Of a DNA stretch of 64,000 bases, positions 7,884 to 15,054 are shown piece after piece; the first letter of the stretch is position 1; every line of letters begins with the position of its first letter. A model generated the notes under the pieces. The model was not told the origin of the DNA, did no database searches, and worked only from the letters and a program-made list of their open reading frames with translations. Location: positions 86,899 to 150,898 of the forward strand of contig CAKTGQ010000004.1 in assembly GCA_934561555.1 (NCBI GenBank). Direction: 5' to 3'. The translations under genes were made by a program, and so were the position numbers. The stretch is from an uncultured Faecalibacterium sp. (GTDB taxonomy: Bacteria; Bacillota; Clostridia; Oscillospirales; Ruminococcaceae).

Positions 7884-8010
7884 AACCTTTAAAAATAGAG
7901 GGTGCTGTAAGCTTTGTACTGAACGCAGGCGGTGCAAAGTATCGCAGTAAACCCCATAAGGCATCATAAAAAAACACCGGAGGCTTTGCATCGGCTTCCG
8001 GTGTTTTTTT
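7884..8010 (+). ncRNA. Candidate small RNA or leader RNA of the PK-like gene
   Basis: A stretch of about 125 bases bounded by a good promoter (7849-7877) and a strong terminator (7973-8010). It contains a long-range AGTACAA/TTGTACT pairing near its 5' end and a CTTTG/CAAAG pairing further in, but no credible small protein. It may be an independent sRNA or an attenuated leader for the pyruvate-kinase-like gene at 8084, which also has a separate TACAAT -10-like box near 8049. No known RNA family recognised. Confidence 0.45.
7973..8010 (+). terminator. Terminator of the 7884-8010 transcript
   Basis: Arms 7973-7984 and 7994-8005 form 12 pairs with one G.U, followed by a T-run to 8010. Confidence 0.85.
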
Positions 8011-8083
8011 ATGCACTGCCGGGCTATCTTTTGCTGCGCAGTCATGTTACAATAGAAAGAAAACGCGAATTGCAGGAGGAATT

Positions 8084-9037
8084 ATGGATTTTTACGGAAC
8101 CATCGGCCCCGCCTGTGCCGATGTAAAGCTTTTGCAGCAGATGGCGGAAGCCGGCATGACCGGCATTCGCATGAATCTTTCTCATGGCCCGCTGGCAGCG
8201 CACGAGGACTGGCTGGCGCTGCTGCGCAAGGCCGGGGTAAAAAAGCTGCTCATCGACCTGCAAGGGCCTGAACTGCGCATCGGCCGTCTGCCGCAGCCGC
8301 TGTCCCTGACCGCTGGGCAGACCGTGCGTCTGGGCGCACAGGGCATCCCCTGCCCTGCTGCGCTGGTGCATGGAGTGCAGCCCGGGCAGGAGCTGCTGCT
8401 GGATGACGGCAAGCTGCTGGCTCGTGTGGACGCCGTGGAACCGGACGCGCTCGTGTGCACCGTAGTGCGGGGCGGGGTGCTGCAAAGCCGCAAAAGTCTG
8501 GCAGCACCGGGGGCAGATATCCAGATGCTCACCCTGACCGCCGAGGACAAGGAAAACCTTGCCATCGCCGCCGGTTGCGGCGTTACCGGGGTCATGCTGC
8601 CCTTTGTGCGCGGCGCGGCAGATATCCGCAGCCTGCGGCAGGCACTGGCAGAAGCCGGTGCGCCGCAGCTGAAAATTCTTGCTAAAATCGAAAACCTTAC
8701 AGGCGTGCAGGCACTGCCGGAGTTTTTGCCGCTGGTGGATGAGGTGGTCATTGCCCGGGGCGACCTTGGCAACGCGATGCCCTTGTGGGAGTTGCCCCGC
8801 TGCCAAAAGCAGCTTTCTGCCGCCTGCCGGGCAGCCGGGGTGCCCTTTATGGTGGTGACCCAGATGCTGGACAGCATGCACACCCGGGCGGTGCCCACCC
8901 GCGCCGAGGTGAGCGACATCTACAACGCCGTACTGGACGGCGCATCCAGCCTGATGCTCACCGGCGAGACTGCCGCCGGGCAGTACCCGGTACAGGCTAT
9001 GGAGTATCTGGTGCGCACCGCCCGCACGGCAATGTGA
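8084..9037 (+). CDS. Pyruvate-kinase-like protein lacking the C-terminal domain
   Basis: 317 residues against about 470-590 for ordinary pyruvate kinase. The catalytic barrel is well kept: IRMNLSHG, DLQGPELRIG (family DTKGPEIR, so the lysine is replaced by Gln), a short B domain, LDDGKLL, AKIENLTG, IARGDLGNAMP, PTRAEVSDIYNAVLDG and LTGETAAGQYP. The protein stops right after the barrel, so the allosteric C-terminal domain is absent. GCAGGAGGAATT gives a strong ribosome-binding site. It could still transfer phosphate from PEP to ADP or act on a related enolphosphate; which one cannot be told from sequence. The repeat element at 9044-9160 follows six bases after the stop. Confidence 0.82.
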   Translation: MDFYGTIGPACADVKLLQQMAEAGMTGIRMNLSHGPLAAHEDWLALLRKAGVKKLLIDLQGPELRIGRLPQPLSLTAGQTVRLGAQGIPCPAALVHGVQPGQELLLDDGKLLARVDAVEPDALVCTVVRGGVLQSRKSLAAPGADIQMLTLTAEDKENLAIAAGCGVTGVMLPFVRGAADIRSLRQALAEAGAPQLKILAKIENLTGVQALPEFLPLVDEVVIARGDLGNAMPLWELPRCQKQLSAACRAAGVPFMVVTQMLDSMHTRAVPTRAEVSDIYNAVLDGASSLMLTGETAAGQYPVQAMEYLVRTARTAM

Positions 9038-9043
9038 CAGAAA

Positions 9044-9160
9044 CGGATTTAGAATGCCCTCCGCTGCGCTCTGGGCATTTTTAGCGGAAAGACTATTTAT
9101 ATTTGCCAATCGGGAAAATCTGCGGATTTTCCCGATTAGCCTTTTCACGGGAGGGTCTTA
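9044..9160 (+). repeat. 3'-end repeat element, copy A
   Basis: First of three related elements (others 17695-17808 minus, 30385-30500 plus). Shared layout: CGATTT-like start, a TGC-rich hairpin with CTCCGC, AGCGGAAA, an AT-rich TATTTATA-like linker, a variable perfect hairpin capped by TGCG, then TTTTCACGGGAGGG. Here the variable arms are 9108-9120 and 9125-9137 (13 pairs). It begins six bases after the stop of the PK-like gene, so it probably also works as its transcript end. Confidence 0.7.
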
Positions 9161-9264
9161 GCGGAAGATATTTTTCCGCAAAAGCAGGCAAAAGGATAGC
9201 ATCTTTTGTCTGCTTCCTGTATAATACAGGTAAAATCAACTGAAGTCAGAAAGGTTTATCGTTT

Positions 9265-10197
9265 ATGGGCATCGTAGTCATCGGAGCTGTTTTTGTGGAT
9301 ATCAAGGGCTATCCCCTTTCCACCTATATCCCCGGCGGGCGCAACGCCGGACGCATCGAGCAGGTACACGGCGGTGTGAGCCGCAATGTGGTGGAGGATA
9401 TTGCCAACGTGGAGCTGCGCCCCACCTTTGTGGGTCTGGTGGACGACACCGGCATGGGACAGGATGTCATCGACAAGCTGACAAAGCACAAGGTAAACAC
9501 CCGCTTTATCCAGAAAAAGCCGGACGGCATGGGCACATGGCTGGCCATCTTTGACAACGACGGCGATGTGCACGCCGCCATCTCCAAGCGGCCGGATACC
9601 ACCCCGCTGACCGGCCTGTTACAGGAGCAGGGCGACGAAATCTTTGCGGATTGCGATTCCATTGCGCTGGAACTGGACCTTGAAAAAGAAACGGTAAAGC
9701 AGACCCTGCGCTACGCCAAAAAGTACGGCAAAAAGGTGTTTGCGGTGGTCTCCAGCATGAGCATTGCCATGGAACGGCGGGATTTCTTGCAGCAGATCGA
9801 TTGTTTCGTCTGCAACCAGCAGGAGGCCGGGCTGCTGTTCTCGGACGATTACGACCACCTCTCCCCGGACGAGATGTGCCGGGTGCTCAGCAGTAATGTG
9901 CGTAGTGCCAATATCCCCAGCATGGTAGTGACCATGGGTGGGCAGGGCGCGGTATACGCCTGTGCGGACGGCAGCTGCGGCATTGTGCCCGCCAAAAAGG
10001 TGGATGTCATGGACACCACCGGCGCGGGCGACGCCTTCTTTGCAGGCACGGTCATCGGCCTGACCTACGGCAAAACGCTGGCAGAATCCTGCGAGATCGG
10101 CAGCCGTCTTGCTGCTTCGGTCATCTGCATCACCGAGAACGTCTGTCCCCGCTTCCGCCCGCAGGAGTTTGGGCTGGATGTGCCGGTGGTGGATTAA
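9265..10197 (+). CDS. PfkB/ribokinase-family carbohydrate or nucleoside kinase
   Basis: 310 residues. N-terminal VVIGAVFVDIKGYP and the GGVSRNVVEDIANVELRP segment resemble the glycine-rich substrate-binding motif of PfkB proteins of the pseudouridine kinase/5-dehydro-2-deoxygluconokinase group; the C-terminal signature DTTGAGDAFFAG carries the catalytic aspartate. The GxGGxxxN motif is reduced to GGVSRN, closest to PsuK-like kinases. Stands alone, without a pseudouridine glycosidase next to it, so the substrate is left open. An imperfect inverted repeat near 9183-9212 lies over its presumed promoter. Confidence 0.85.
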   Translation: MGIVVIGAVFVDIKGYPLSTYIPGGRNAGRIEQVHGGVSRNVVEDIANVELRPTFVGLVDDTGMGQDVIDKLTKHKVNTRFIQKKPDGMGTWLAIFDNDGDVHAAISKRPDTTPLTGLLQEQGDEIFADCDSIALELDLEKETVKQTLRYAKKYGKKVFAVVSSMSIAMERRDFLQQIDCFVCNQQEAGLLFSDDYDHLSPDEMCRVLSSNVRSANIPSMVVTMGGQGAVYACADGSCGIVPAKKVDVMDTTGAGDAFFAGTVIGLTYGKTLAESCEIGSRLAASVICITENVCPRFRPQEFGLDVPVVD

Positions 10198-10228
10198 CGG
10201 TTTGATTTTTGCGCAAAACCGCATTTTC
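10198..10228 (+). terminator. Weak terminator behind the PfkB gene
   Basis: CGGTTT (10198-10203) pairs with AAACCG (10216-10221), followed by CATTTT; short stem, so only moderately convincing. Confidence 0.4.
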
Positions 10229-10232
10229 CCCC

Positions 10233-10261
10233 TTGACAGAAGCGGCAGTTTCTGGTATCAA
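10233..10261 (+). promoter_or_regulatory. Promoter of the oadB leader
   Basis: TTGACA (10233-10238), 17-base spacer, TATCAA (10256-10261). Confidence 0.65.
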
Positions 10262-10268
10262 TAAAAAT

Positions 10269-10420
10269 GATAAAGGGGAGTAAAGGGCAGTCTGCCGGTC
10301 AAGGCTATTTCACCGGCAGGCCGCTGCATGGCAGCGTCATCACGGCAGCAATGCCCGATGTCATGTGTTCGCTTGAGACTTTTGTCACAGATCGTACGCT
10401 GTGGCAGAGGTCTCTTTTTT
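10269..10420 (+). ncRNA. Riboswitch-like leader, yybP-ykoY-type (Mn2+), upstream of oadB
   Basis: Begins GATAAAGGGGAGTAA, matching the conserved GGGGAGUA start of the yybP-ykoY manganese riboswitch. P1 pairs GATAAAGG (10269-10276) with CTTTTGTC (10379-10386). The second strand of P1 lies inside the 5' arm of a 16-pair terminator (10375-10390 with 10399-10414, then six T). P1 formation would therefore block termination, an ON switch. A homologous leader precedes the CaCA exchanger (18869-19020). Class assignment is from remembered consensus and needs a covariance-model search. Confidence 0.62.
10375..10420 (+). terminator. Expression-platform terminator of the oadB leader
   Basis: 16 continuous pairs including three G.U, eight-base loop, then TTTTTT at 10415-10420. 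Confidence 0.88.
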
Positions 10421-10460
10421 CTTGCCGCAGCATCAGAACAAAAGGAGGCAGGAAAACATT

Positions 10461-11591
10461 ATGAATTTCTGGAACACATTCGCCGCGCTCTTTTCAAACT
10501 TCGGAGCGCTGACATGGCAGATGGTGGTCATGTGGGGCATCGGTGCCCTGCTCATCTACCTTGCCATCGTCAAAAAAATGGAGCCCAGTCTGCTGCTGCC
10601 CATGGGATTTGGTGCCATTCTGGTCAACCTTCCCGCATCCGGTGCCATCACGCAGGGAGACACCGTTGGCCCCATCTCTGCCCTGTTTGAGGCAGGCATG
10701 TCCAACGAGCTGTTCCCGCTGCTGCTGTTCATCGGCATTGGTGCCATGATCGATTTTGGCCCGCTGCTGGAAAAGCCGTGGCTCATGCTGTTTGGCGCAG
10801 CGGCGCAGTTCGGCATCTTTTTCACCCTGTTTCTGGCCGGGTTCTTCTTTGATATGAAGGACGCCGCGTCCATTGCGGTCATCGGCGCAGCCGACGGCCC
10901 CACTGCCATTTTTGTGGCAAACACCCTGAAATCCCAGTATCTGGGCGCCATTATGGTGGCGGCTTACAGCTACATGGCGCTGGTGCCCATCGTCCAGCCG
11001 CCGGTCATCCGGCTGCTGACCACCCAGAAGGAACGCCGCATCCGTATGCCCTACGAAAAAGGCAACGTCACCCAGCTGACCAAGATCCTGTTCCCTGTCG
11101 TGGTCACGGTGGTCGCCGGTCTGGTAGCTCCGGCCAGCGTGGCGCTGGTAGGCTTTTTGATGTTCGGCAACCTGCTGCGGGAGTGCGGCGTGCTGAACTC
11201 TCTGAGCGAAACCGCCCAGAACGTGCTGGCAAACCTCATCACCCTGCTGTTGGGTCTGACCGTAGCCGGGCAGATGACCGCCGACAAGTTCGTCCGGCCG
11301 GATACCCTGCTCATCATGGCACTGGGTCTTGTGGCCTTTATCTTTGATACCGCAGGCGGCGTACTATTTGCCAAGCTGCTGAACCTCTTCCTGCCCGAGG
11401 GCAAAAAGCTGAACCCCATGATCGGCGCGGCGGGCATCTCTGCCTTCCCCATGAGCGGACGCGTGGTCAACAAGATGGGTCTGGCCGAGGACAGCCAGAA
11501 TTTCCTGCTGATGTACTCCATCAGCGTCAACGTTTCCGGGCAGATCGCATCCGTCCTTGCCGGCGGACTGATCCTTTCCCTGATGGCTTAA
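10461..11591 (+). CDS. oadB: Sodium-translocating decarboxylase, beta subunit (OadB/GcdB type)
   Basis: 376 residues, the family length. The start at MNFWNTFAALF is preceded by AGGAGGCAGG; an in-frame GTG 20 codons earlier falls in the leader terminator and is rejected. Hallmarks: GIGALLIYLAIVKKMEPSLL, GAMIDFGPLL, VIGAADGPTAIFVANTL (the membrane motif with the Na+-site Asp), LTVAGQMTADKF, NPMIGAAGISAFPMSGR. Couples decarboxylation of a biotin-bound carboxyl group to Na+ export. The gamma subunit follows 13 bases later; the carboxyltransferase alpha and biotin carrier subunits are not in the window. Confidence 0.95.
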   Translation: MNFWNTFAALFSNFGALTWQMVVMWGIGALLIYLAIVKKMEPSLLLPMGFGAILVNLPASGAITQGDTVGPISALFEAGMSNELFPLLLFIGIGAMIDFGPLLEKPWLMLFGAAAQFGIFFTLFLAGFFFDMKDAASIAVIGAADGPTAIFVANTLKSQYLGAIMVAAYSYMALVPIVQPPVIRLLTTQKERRIRMPYEKGNVTQLTKILFPVVVTVVAGLVAPASVALVGFLMFGNLLRECGVLNSLSETAQNVLANLITLLLGLTVAGQMTADKFVRPDTLLIMALGLVAFIFDTAGGVLFAKLLNLFLPEGKKLNPMIGAAGISAFPMSGRVVNKMGLAEDSQNFLLMYSISVNVSGQIASVLAGGLILSLMA

Positions 11592-11604
11592 CGGAGGTGC
11601 CTTT

Positions 11605-11733
11605 ATGCTTCATCTTTCTTCTTGGATGACCACCCTGCCCATGATGCTCATCGGCATGACCGGTATCCTGCTGGTCATCGGCTTTCTCGTGTTGGTGGTG
11701 ATGGCGCTGAACCGCCTCACCAGCCGCAAGTAA
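11605..11733 (+). CDS. Small OadG-like membrane subunit
   Basis: 42 residues, with ACGGAGGTGC as ribosome-binding site. One transmembrane helix (MTGILLVIGFLVLVVMALN) followed by a short basic tail, the pattern of minimal OadG gamma subunits that hold the decarboxylase complex together. Identified by its place directly behind oadB and by topology; sequence identity to the family cannot be measured here. Confidence 0.72.
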   Translation: MLHLSSWMTTLPMMLIGMTGILLVIGFLVLVVMALNRLTSRK

Positions 11734-11755
11734 GGGCAAAAAATAGGATAAGCAA

Positions 11756-11798
11756 GCCGCCCGGGAGGATCTGCGGATCTTCCCGGGCGGCTTTTTTT
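11756..11798 (+). terminator. Terminator of the oadB-oadG unit
   Basis: 16-pair stem (11756-11771 with 11776-11791) with one wobble, TGCG tetraloop, then seven T residues. Confidence 0.9.
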
Positions 11799-11830
11799 CA
11801 CAGGCACAGACCGCGCTGCTTTTGCCGAGA

Positions 11831-12661
11831 TCACCCCCGGGCGTCCTGCCGGGTGGTGCTGAAATATTCCTTGGGGGTCATGCCGTACTCCTTTTTAAAG
11901 GCGCGGAAAAAGTGGTTGTAGCCGCCAAAGCCGCTGGTCTTGTACACCTCGGTAATGGGCAGCCCCTGCTCGATGAGGGTGCAGCAGCGGTCCAGCCGCG
12001 CCTTTACGATGTAGCGGTGCACCGTTTGCCCGGTCTGGCGCTTGAATTCCCGGGCAATATGCTCCCGGGAGACGAAAAACTCCTTCTCCAGCCGCTCCAG
12101 CGTCAGCTCCTCGGTAAGGTGCGCCTGAATAAACAAAAACACCTCGTCCAGCATCAGGTGGTGGCGGCTGACCGATGCGGTGTGGAACTCCGCGTGGATG
12201 CAGGCACGCAGCGCCAGCACCACGAACATCTGCAAAATGCCGTGCTCGAACGCCGCTGCACCGAACTGGGTGCGCTCCTGCGGGAGCACCAGCAGCTTCC
12301 GGGCAAGGTTTTTCAGCAGCATATAGATCTGGCTGTCCGGGCGGACAGCCACCTGCCGGAAGGGAACTACGTTGAAGCTTTTTTCAAGGTCGGTGTCTGC
12401 GTCCGAAAGCTGCGCCAGCGTCTGGGGGGACAGCTGCACCCGGATAAGCTCCAGCGGGCCGTAGGCACCGGCGTATTCCAGCCTGCCGCCCTGACCGGGC
12501 TTGAAGATGATGAGGTTCTGCTGCTGGGCGGGCAGCACCACATCGGGGCACCGGAACACCCCGCTGCCCCGCATGACCAGAAACAGATCGTAATACGCGC
12601 CGGAATAAAAATCCCGGACGGCGCTCTGCTCAAAAAAATAACGCTTGGCTGTATAGTTCAC
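11831..12661 (-). CDS. AraC-family transcriptional regulator
   Basis: 276 residues. GTG start at 12661 chosen because GGAGG lies eight bases upstream and the longer open frame lacks any site. N-terminal cupin-like ligand domain (YYDLFLVMRGSGVFRCPD..., LIIFKPGQGGRLEYAGAYGP), then the C-terminal double helix-turn-helix (LTLERLEKEFFVSREHIARE and VHRYIVKARLDRCCTLIEQG... VYKTSGFGGYNHFFRAFKKEYGMTPKEY). Divergent from the GPH symporter operon and therefore its likely activator. The 9-bp inverted repeat at 12741-12791 in the shared intergenic region is the best operator candidate. Confidence 0.92.
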   Translation of the reverse strand: MNYTAKRYFFEQSAVRDFYSGAYYDLFLVMRGSGVFRCPDVVLPAQQQNLIIFKPGQGGRLEYAGAYGPLELIRVQLSPQTLAQLSDADTDLEKSFNVVPFRQVAVRPDSQIYMLLKNLARKLLVLPQERTQFGAAAFEHGILQMFVVLALRACIHAEFHTASVSRHHLMLDEVFLFIQAHLTEELTLERLEKEFFVSREHIAREFKRQTGQTVHRYIVKARLDRCCTLIEQGLPITEVYKTSGFGGYNHFFRAFKKEYGMTPKEYFSTTRQDARG

Positions 12662-12740
12662 CAAAAATTCCTCCGTGAAACTGTCAGATGCAACAGTTTG
12701 TTGTACACAACAGAAAAGTACAACTGTTATAATTGCATAA

Positions 12741-12791
12741 TACATCAATTTACGATAGTTTTCAATCATTTTTTGGATATGTATTGATGTA
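12741..12791. promoter_or_regulatory. Candidate AraC-type operator half-sites
   Basis: TACATCAAT (12741-12749) and its exact reverse complement ATTGATGTA (12783-12791), centres 42 bases apart (about four helical turns). The right copy sits just upstream of a perfect TATAAT (12801-12806) of the symporter operon, which has no good -35 box, as expected for an activator-dependent promoter. Confidence 0.55.
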
Positions 12792-12876
12792 AAATTAACG
12801 TATAATGCAAAGCGTAGAAAAGAGACTTGTGCGAAAAGTCTCGTGGTTTCACTGTTTTTAAGGAGGACAAAACACA

Positions 12877-14265
12877 ATGGACCAGAAAAAGACCGTCCGA
12901 CCCTTCTCCATGAAGGACAAGATCGGCTATACGCTGGGCGATCTGGGCTGCTGCTTCACCGAGCAGTACCGCGCCATGTATCTGTCGATCTTCTACACCC
13001 TGATCCTGCAGGTCAACCCCTTCCACGTGGGTATCCTGCTGCTGATCACCAAGATCTGGGATGCCGTCAACGACCCCATCATCGGCGCTATCGTGGACTC
13101 CCGCAAGGCCACCAAGGGCGGCAAGTTCATCCCGTGGATCCGCGCCTTCTCCTTCCCCATGGCAGTGCTGTGCATACTGGGCTTTGTCAATGTGGGCAAT
13201 ATCAACTACGGCCTGCGTCTGGCCTATATGTTCATCACCTACGTTCTGTACGAGGCACTGTACACCTGCGTCAACGTGCCCTTCGGCACCCTGTCCAGCG
13301 TGATGACCGATGATGTCAGCCAGCGCACCGCACTGTCCCGTTACCGCAGCCTTGGCGGCACCATTTTCATGACCGTCATGGTCATGGTCGGCCCCCTGTT
13401 CCTGTATGTGGACAACCGGCCCGTGGCCGGCCGCTTCCTGATGCTGGCCTGCATCTGCGCTCTGCTGGGCCTGCTGTGCCTGCAGATCACCTGCGTGTGG
13501 TGCAAGGAGCGCGTGGAAGTGCCCGAGCGTCCGCAGGGCGAAAAGCTGAACTACCTGCACGTCCTCAAGGAGATCTCTCACAATAAGGCTCTGCTGGGCG
13601 TTATGTTCTTCAGCCTGACCGGCATGATCGGTGCTTCCGTGGTCAACGGCCTGAACACCTACCTGTACAAGGACTTCTTCGGCAACGTCAAGATCCAGGC
13701 TGTCTCCGGTATGCTGAGCGTGCTGTACGCTGTGCTGTCCTTTGCCATCACCCAGCCTCTGGCCAACAAGTTCGGCAAGAAGGAGTGGTGCTGCATGGGC
13801 GCAGGCTTTGCCGCCATCGTGTTCGGCATCCTGTTCTTCTTCCCCGTCCATAACCCCGTGGCCTTCATCGTCATCAACGGTATCTGCTATCTGGGTGCTT
13901 CCGGTATGCAGGTGCTGATCTGGGCCATGGTCAACGACGCCATCGACTACCACGAGCTGCAGACCGGCGAGCGCAACGAGGGCATCGTCTACTCCACCTA
14001 CTCCTTCTTCCGCAAGCTTGCAAGCGCCATTTCCGGCAGCCTGTCCAGCTTTGTGCTGGGTGCCATCGGCTACAACGTGACCGCAGGCGCTGTGCAGACC
14101 GCAGGCGTTGTGAACGCCATCTGGAAGAGCTATACCGGCATCTACTTCCTGGGCTACGGCATTGCAGTTGCTATCCTGTTCTTCGTCTACCCCCTGACCA
14201 AGCAGAAGACTGCTGAGATGCTGACCGAGCTGAAGGCTCGCCGCGCCGCAAAGGAGAGCAAGTAA
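12877..14265 (+). CDS. GPH-family (glycoside/pentoside/hexuronide) cation symporter
   Basis: 462 residues, twelve transmembrane helices of the MFS_2/GPH type. Signatures: KIGYTLGDLGCCFTEQYR at the start, ITKIWDAVNDPIIGAIVDS (loop 2-3 motif with the DP/D residues), NVPFGTLSSVMTDDVSQRT and WAMVNDAIDYHELQTGERNEG in the second half. GPH members import sugars, glycosides or uronides with Na+ or H+. AGGAGG precedes the start. First gene of a three-gene operon with an esterase (3-base gap) and an ene-reductase, which suggests that the imported compound is a conjugate cleaved and reduced inside. Confidence 0.93.
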   Translation: MDQKKTVRPFSMKDKIGYTLGDLGCCFTEQYRAMYLSIFYTLILQVNPFHVGILLLITKIWDAVNDPIIGAIVDSRKATKGGKFIPWIRAFSFPMAVLCILGFVNVGNINYGLRLAYMFITYVLYEALYTCVNVPFGTLSSVMTDDVSQRTALSRYRSLGGTIFMTVMVMVGPLFLYVDNRPVAGRFLMLACICALLGLLCLQITCVWCKERVEVPERPQGEKLNYLHVLKEISHNKALLGVMFFSLTGMIGASVVNGLNTYLYKDFFGNVKIQAVSGMLSVLYAVLSFAITQPLANKFGKKEWCCMGAGFAAIVFGILFFFPVHNPVAFIVINGICYLGASGMQVLIWAMVNDAIDYHELQTGERNEGIVYSTYSFFRKLASAISGSLSSFVLGAIGYNVTAGAVQTAGVVNAIWKSYTGIYFLGYGIAVAILFFVYPLTKQKTAEMLTELKARRAAKESK

Positions 14266-14268
14266 ACC

Positions 14269-15024
14269 ATGAAAATCTTACAGGTCCAGTTTAAAAACCG
14301 CAATGGTCACACCCTGCGCGGCATCGTGACCCTGCCCGATACCGAGGGCAAGGTACCCTTTGTGGTGCATCTGCATGGCTTTGCCGGCAGCTGCAGCGGC
14401 TACAAGTCCATGTACACCCACCTGTCCCGCGCTCTGGCTGCGCAGGGCATCGGCAGCGCCCGGTTCGATTTCTACGGCAACGGCGAGAGCGACGGCGAGT
14501 TCGAGGATATGAGCTTCGACGGCCTGCACACCGATGCACAGGATATCTTTGCCTGGGCAGCGGAGCAGCCCTATGTGGACAGCGAAAAGCTGTTCCTCTC
14601 CGGCCAGAGCATGGGCGGCTACATTGCCGCCTCCTGCGCACCGGTCATCCAGCCCCACGGCCTGATTTTGCTGTGCCCGGGTGCCGGGATGTGGTTCGGC
14701 TGCGCACAGCGCGCCGACGGCGTTGTGCAGACCGGCAAGGACTACGCCGACATGGAGGGTCTGTGCTACAAGATGGCCTTCAACTACGAGATGGCCAAGC
14801 ACCCCGATCCCTTTACCGAGGCCAAGGGCTACAACGGCCCGGTGCTGCTGCTGCGCGCCGACGATGACCGTCTGGTGGACGAGGGCACCTGCAACCGTTA
14901 CGCACAGGTGTACACCGCACCCGAGGTGGACACCATTGCAGGCGGCGGCCACAACTTTGCCACGCTGGCAGCCCGTGCCGCCGTGGAGGAAAAGACCGCA
15001 GCATTCATCAAAGCAAATCTGTAA
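14269..15024 (+). CDS. Serine esterase, feruloyl/cinnamoyl-esterase-like alpha/beta hydrolase
   Basis: 251 residues, no signal peptide, so cytosolic. Alpha/beta-hydrolase motifs: oxyanion-hole HLHGFAG (34-40), RFDFYGNGESDG (65-76), nucleophile elbow GQSMGG with Ser114, acid near RADDDRLVD, and catalytic His in GGGHNF. The arrangement and length match intracellular hydroxycinnamoyl esterases of gut bacteria (Est1E/LJ0536 type), although acyl-peptidase or other ester substrates are possible. Starts three bases after the symporter stop, with GGAG in the preceding codons, so it is coupled to it. Confidence 0.8.
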   Translation: MKILQVQFKNRNGHTLRGIVTLPDTEGKVPFVVHLHGFAGSCSGYKSMYTHLSRALAAQGIGSARFDFYGNGESDGEFEDMSFDGLHTDAQDIFAWAAEQPYVDSEKLFLSGQSMGGYIAASCAPVIQPHGLILLCPGAGMWFGCAQRADGVVQTGKDYADMEGLCYKMAFNYEMAKHPDPFTEAKGYNGPVLLLRADDDRLVDEGTCNRYAQVYTAPEVDTIAGGGHNFATLAARAAVEEKTAAFIKANL

Positions 15025-15054
15025 AGCAAAGCGTATCTGCAAGGAGGCTTTCGT

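Noticed and set aside
10401..10460. GTG at 10401 as start of oadB
   Set aside because: It lies in the terminator stem of the leader; OadB proteins begin at the later ATG, which has AGGAGG.
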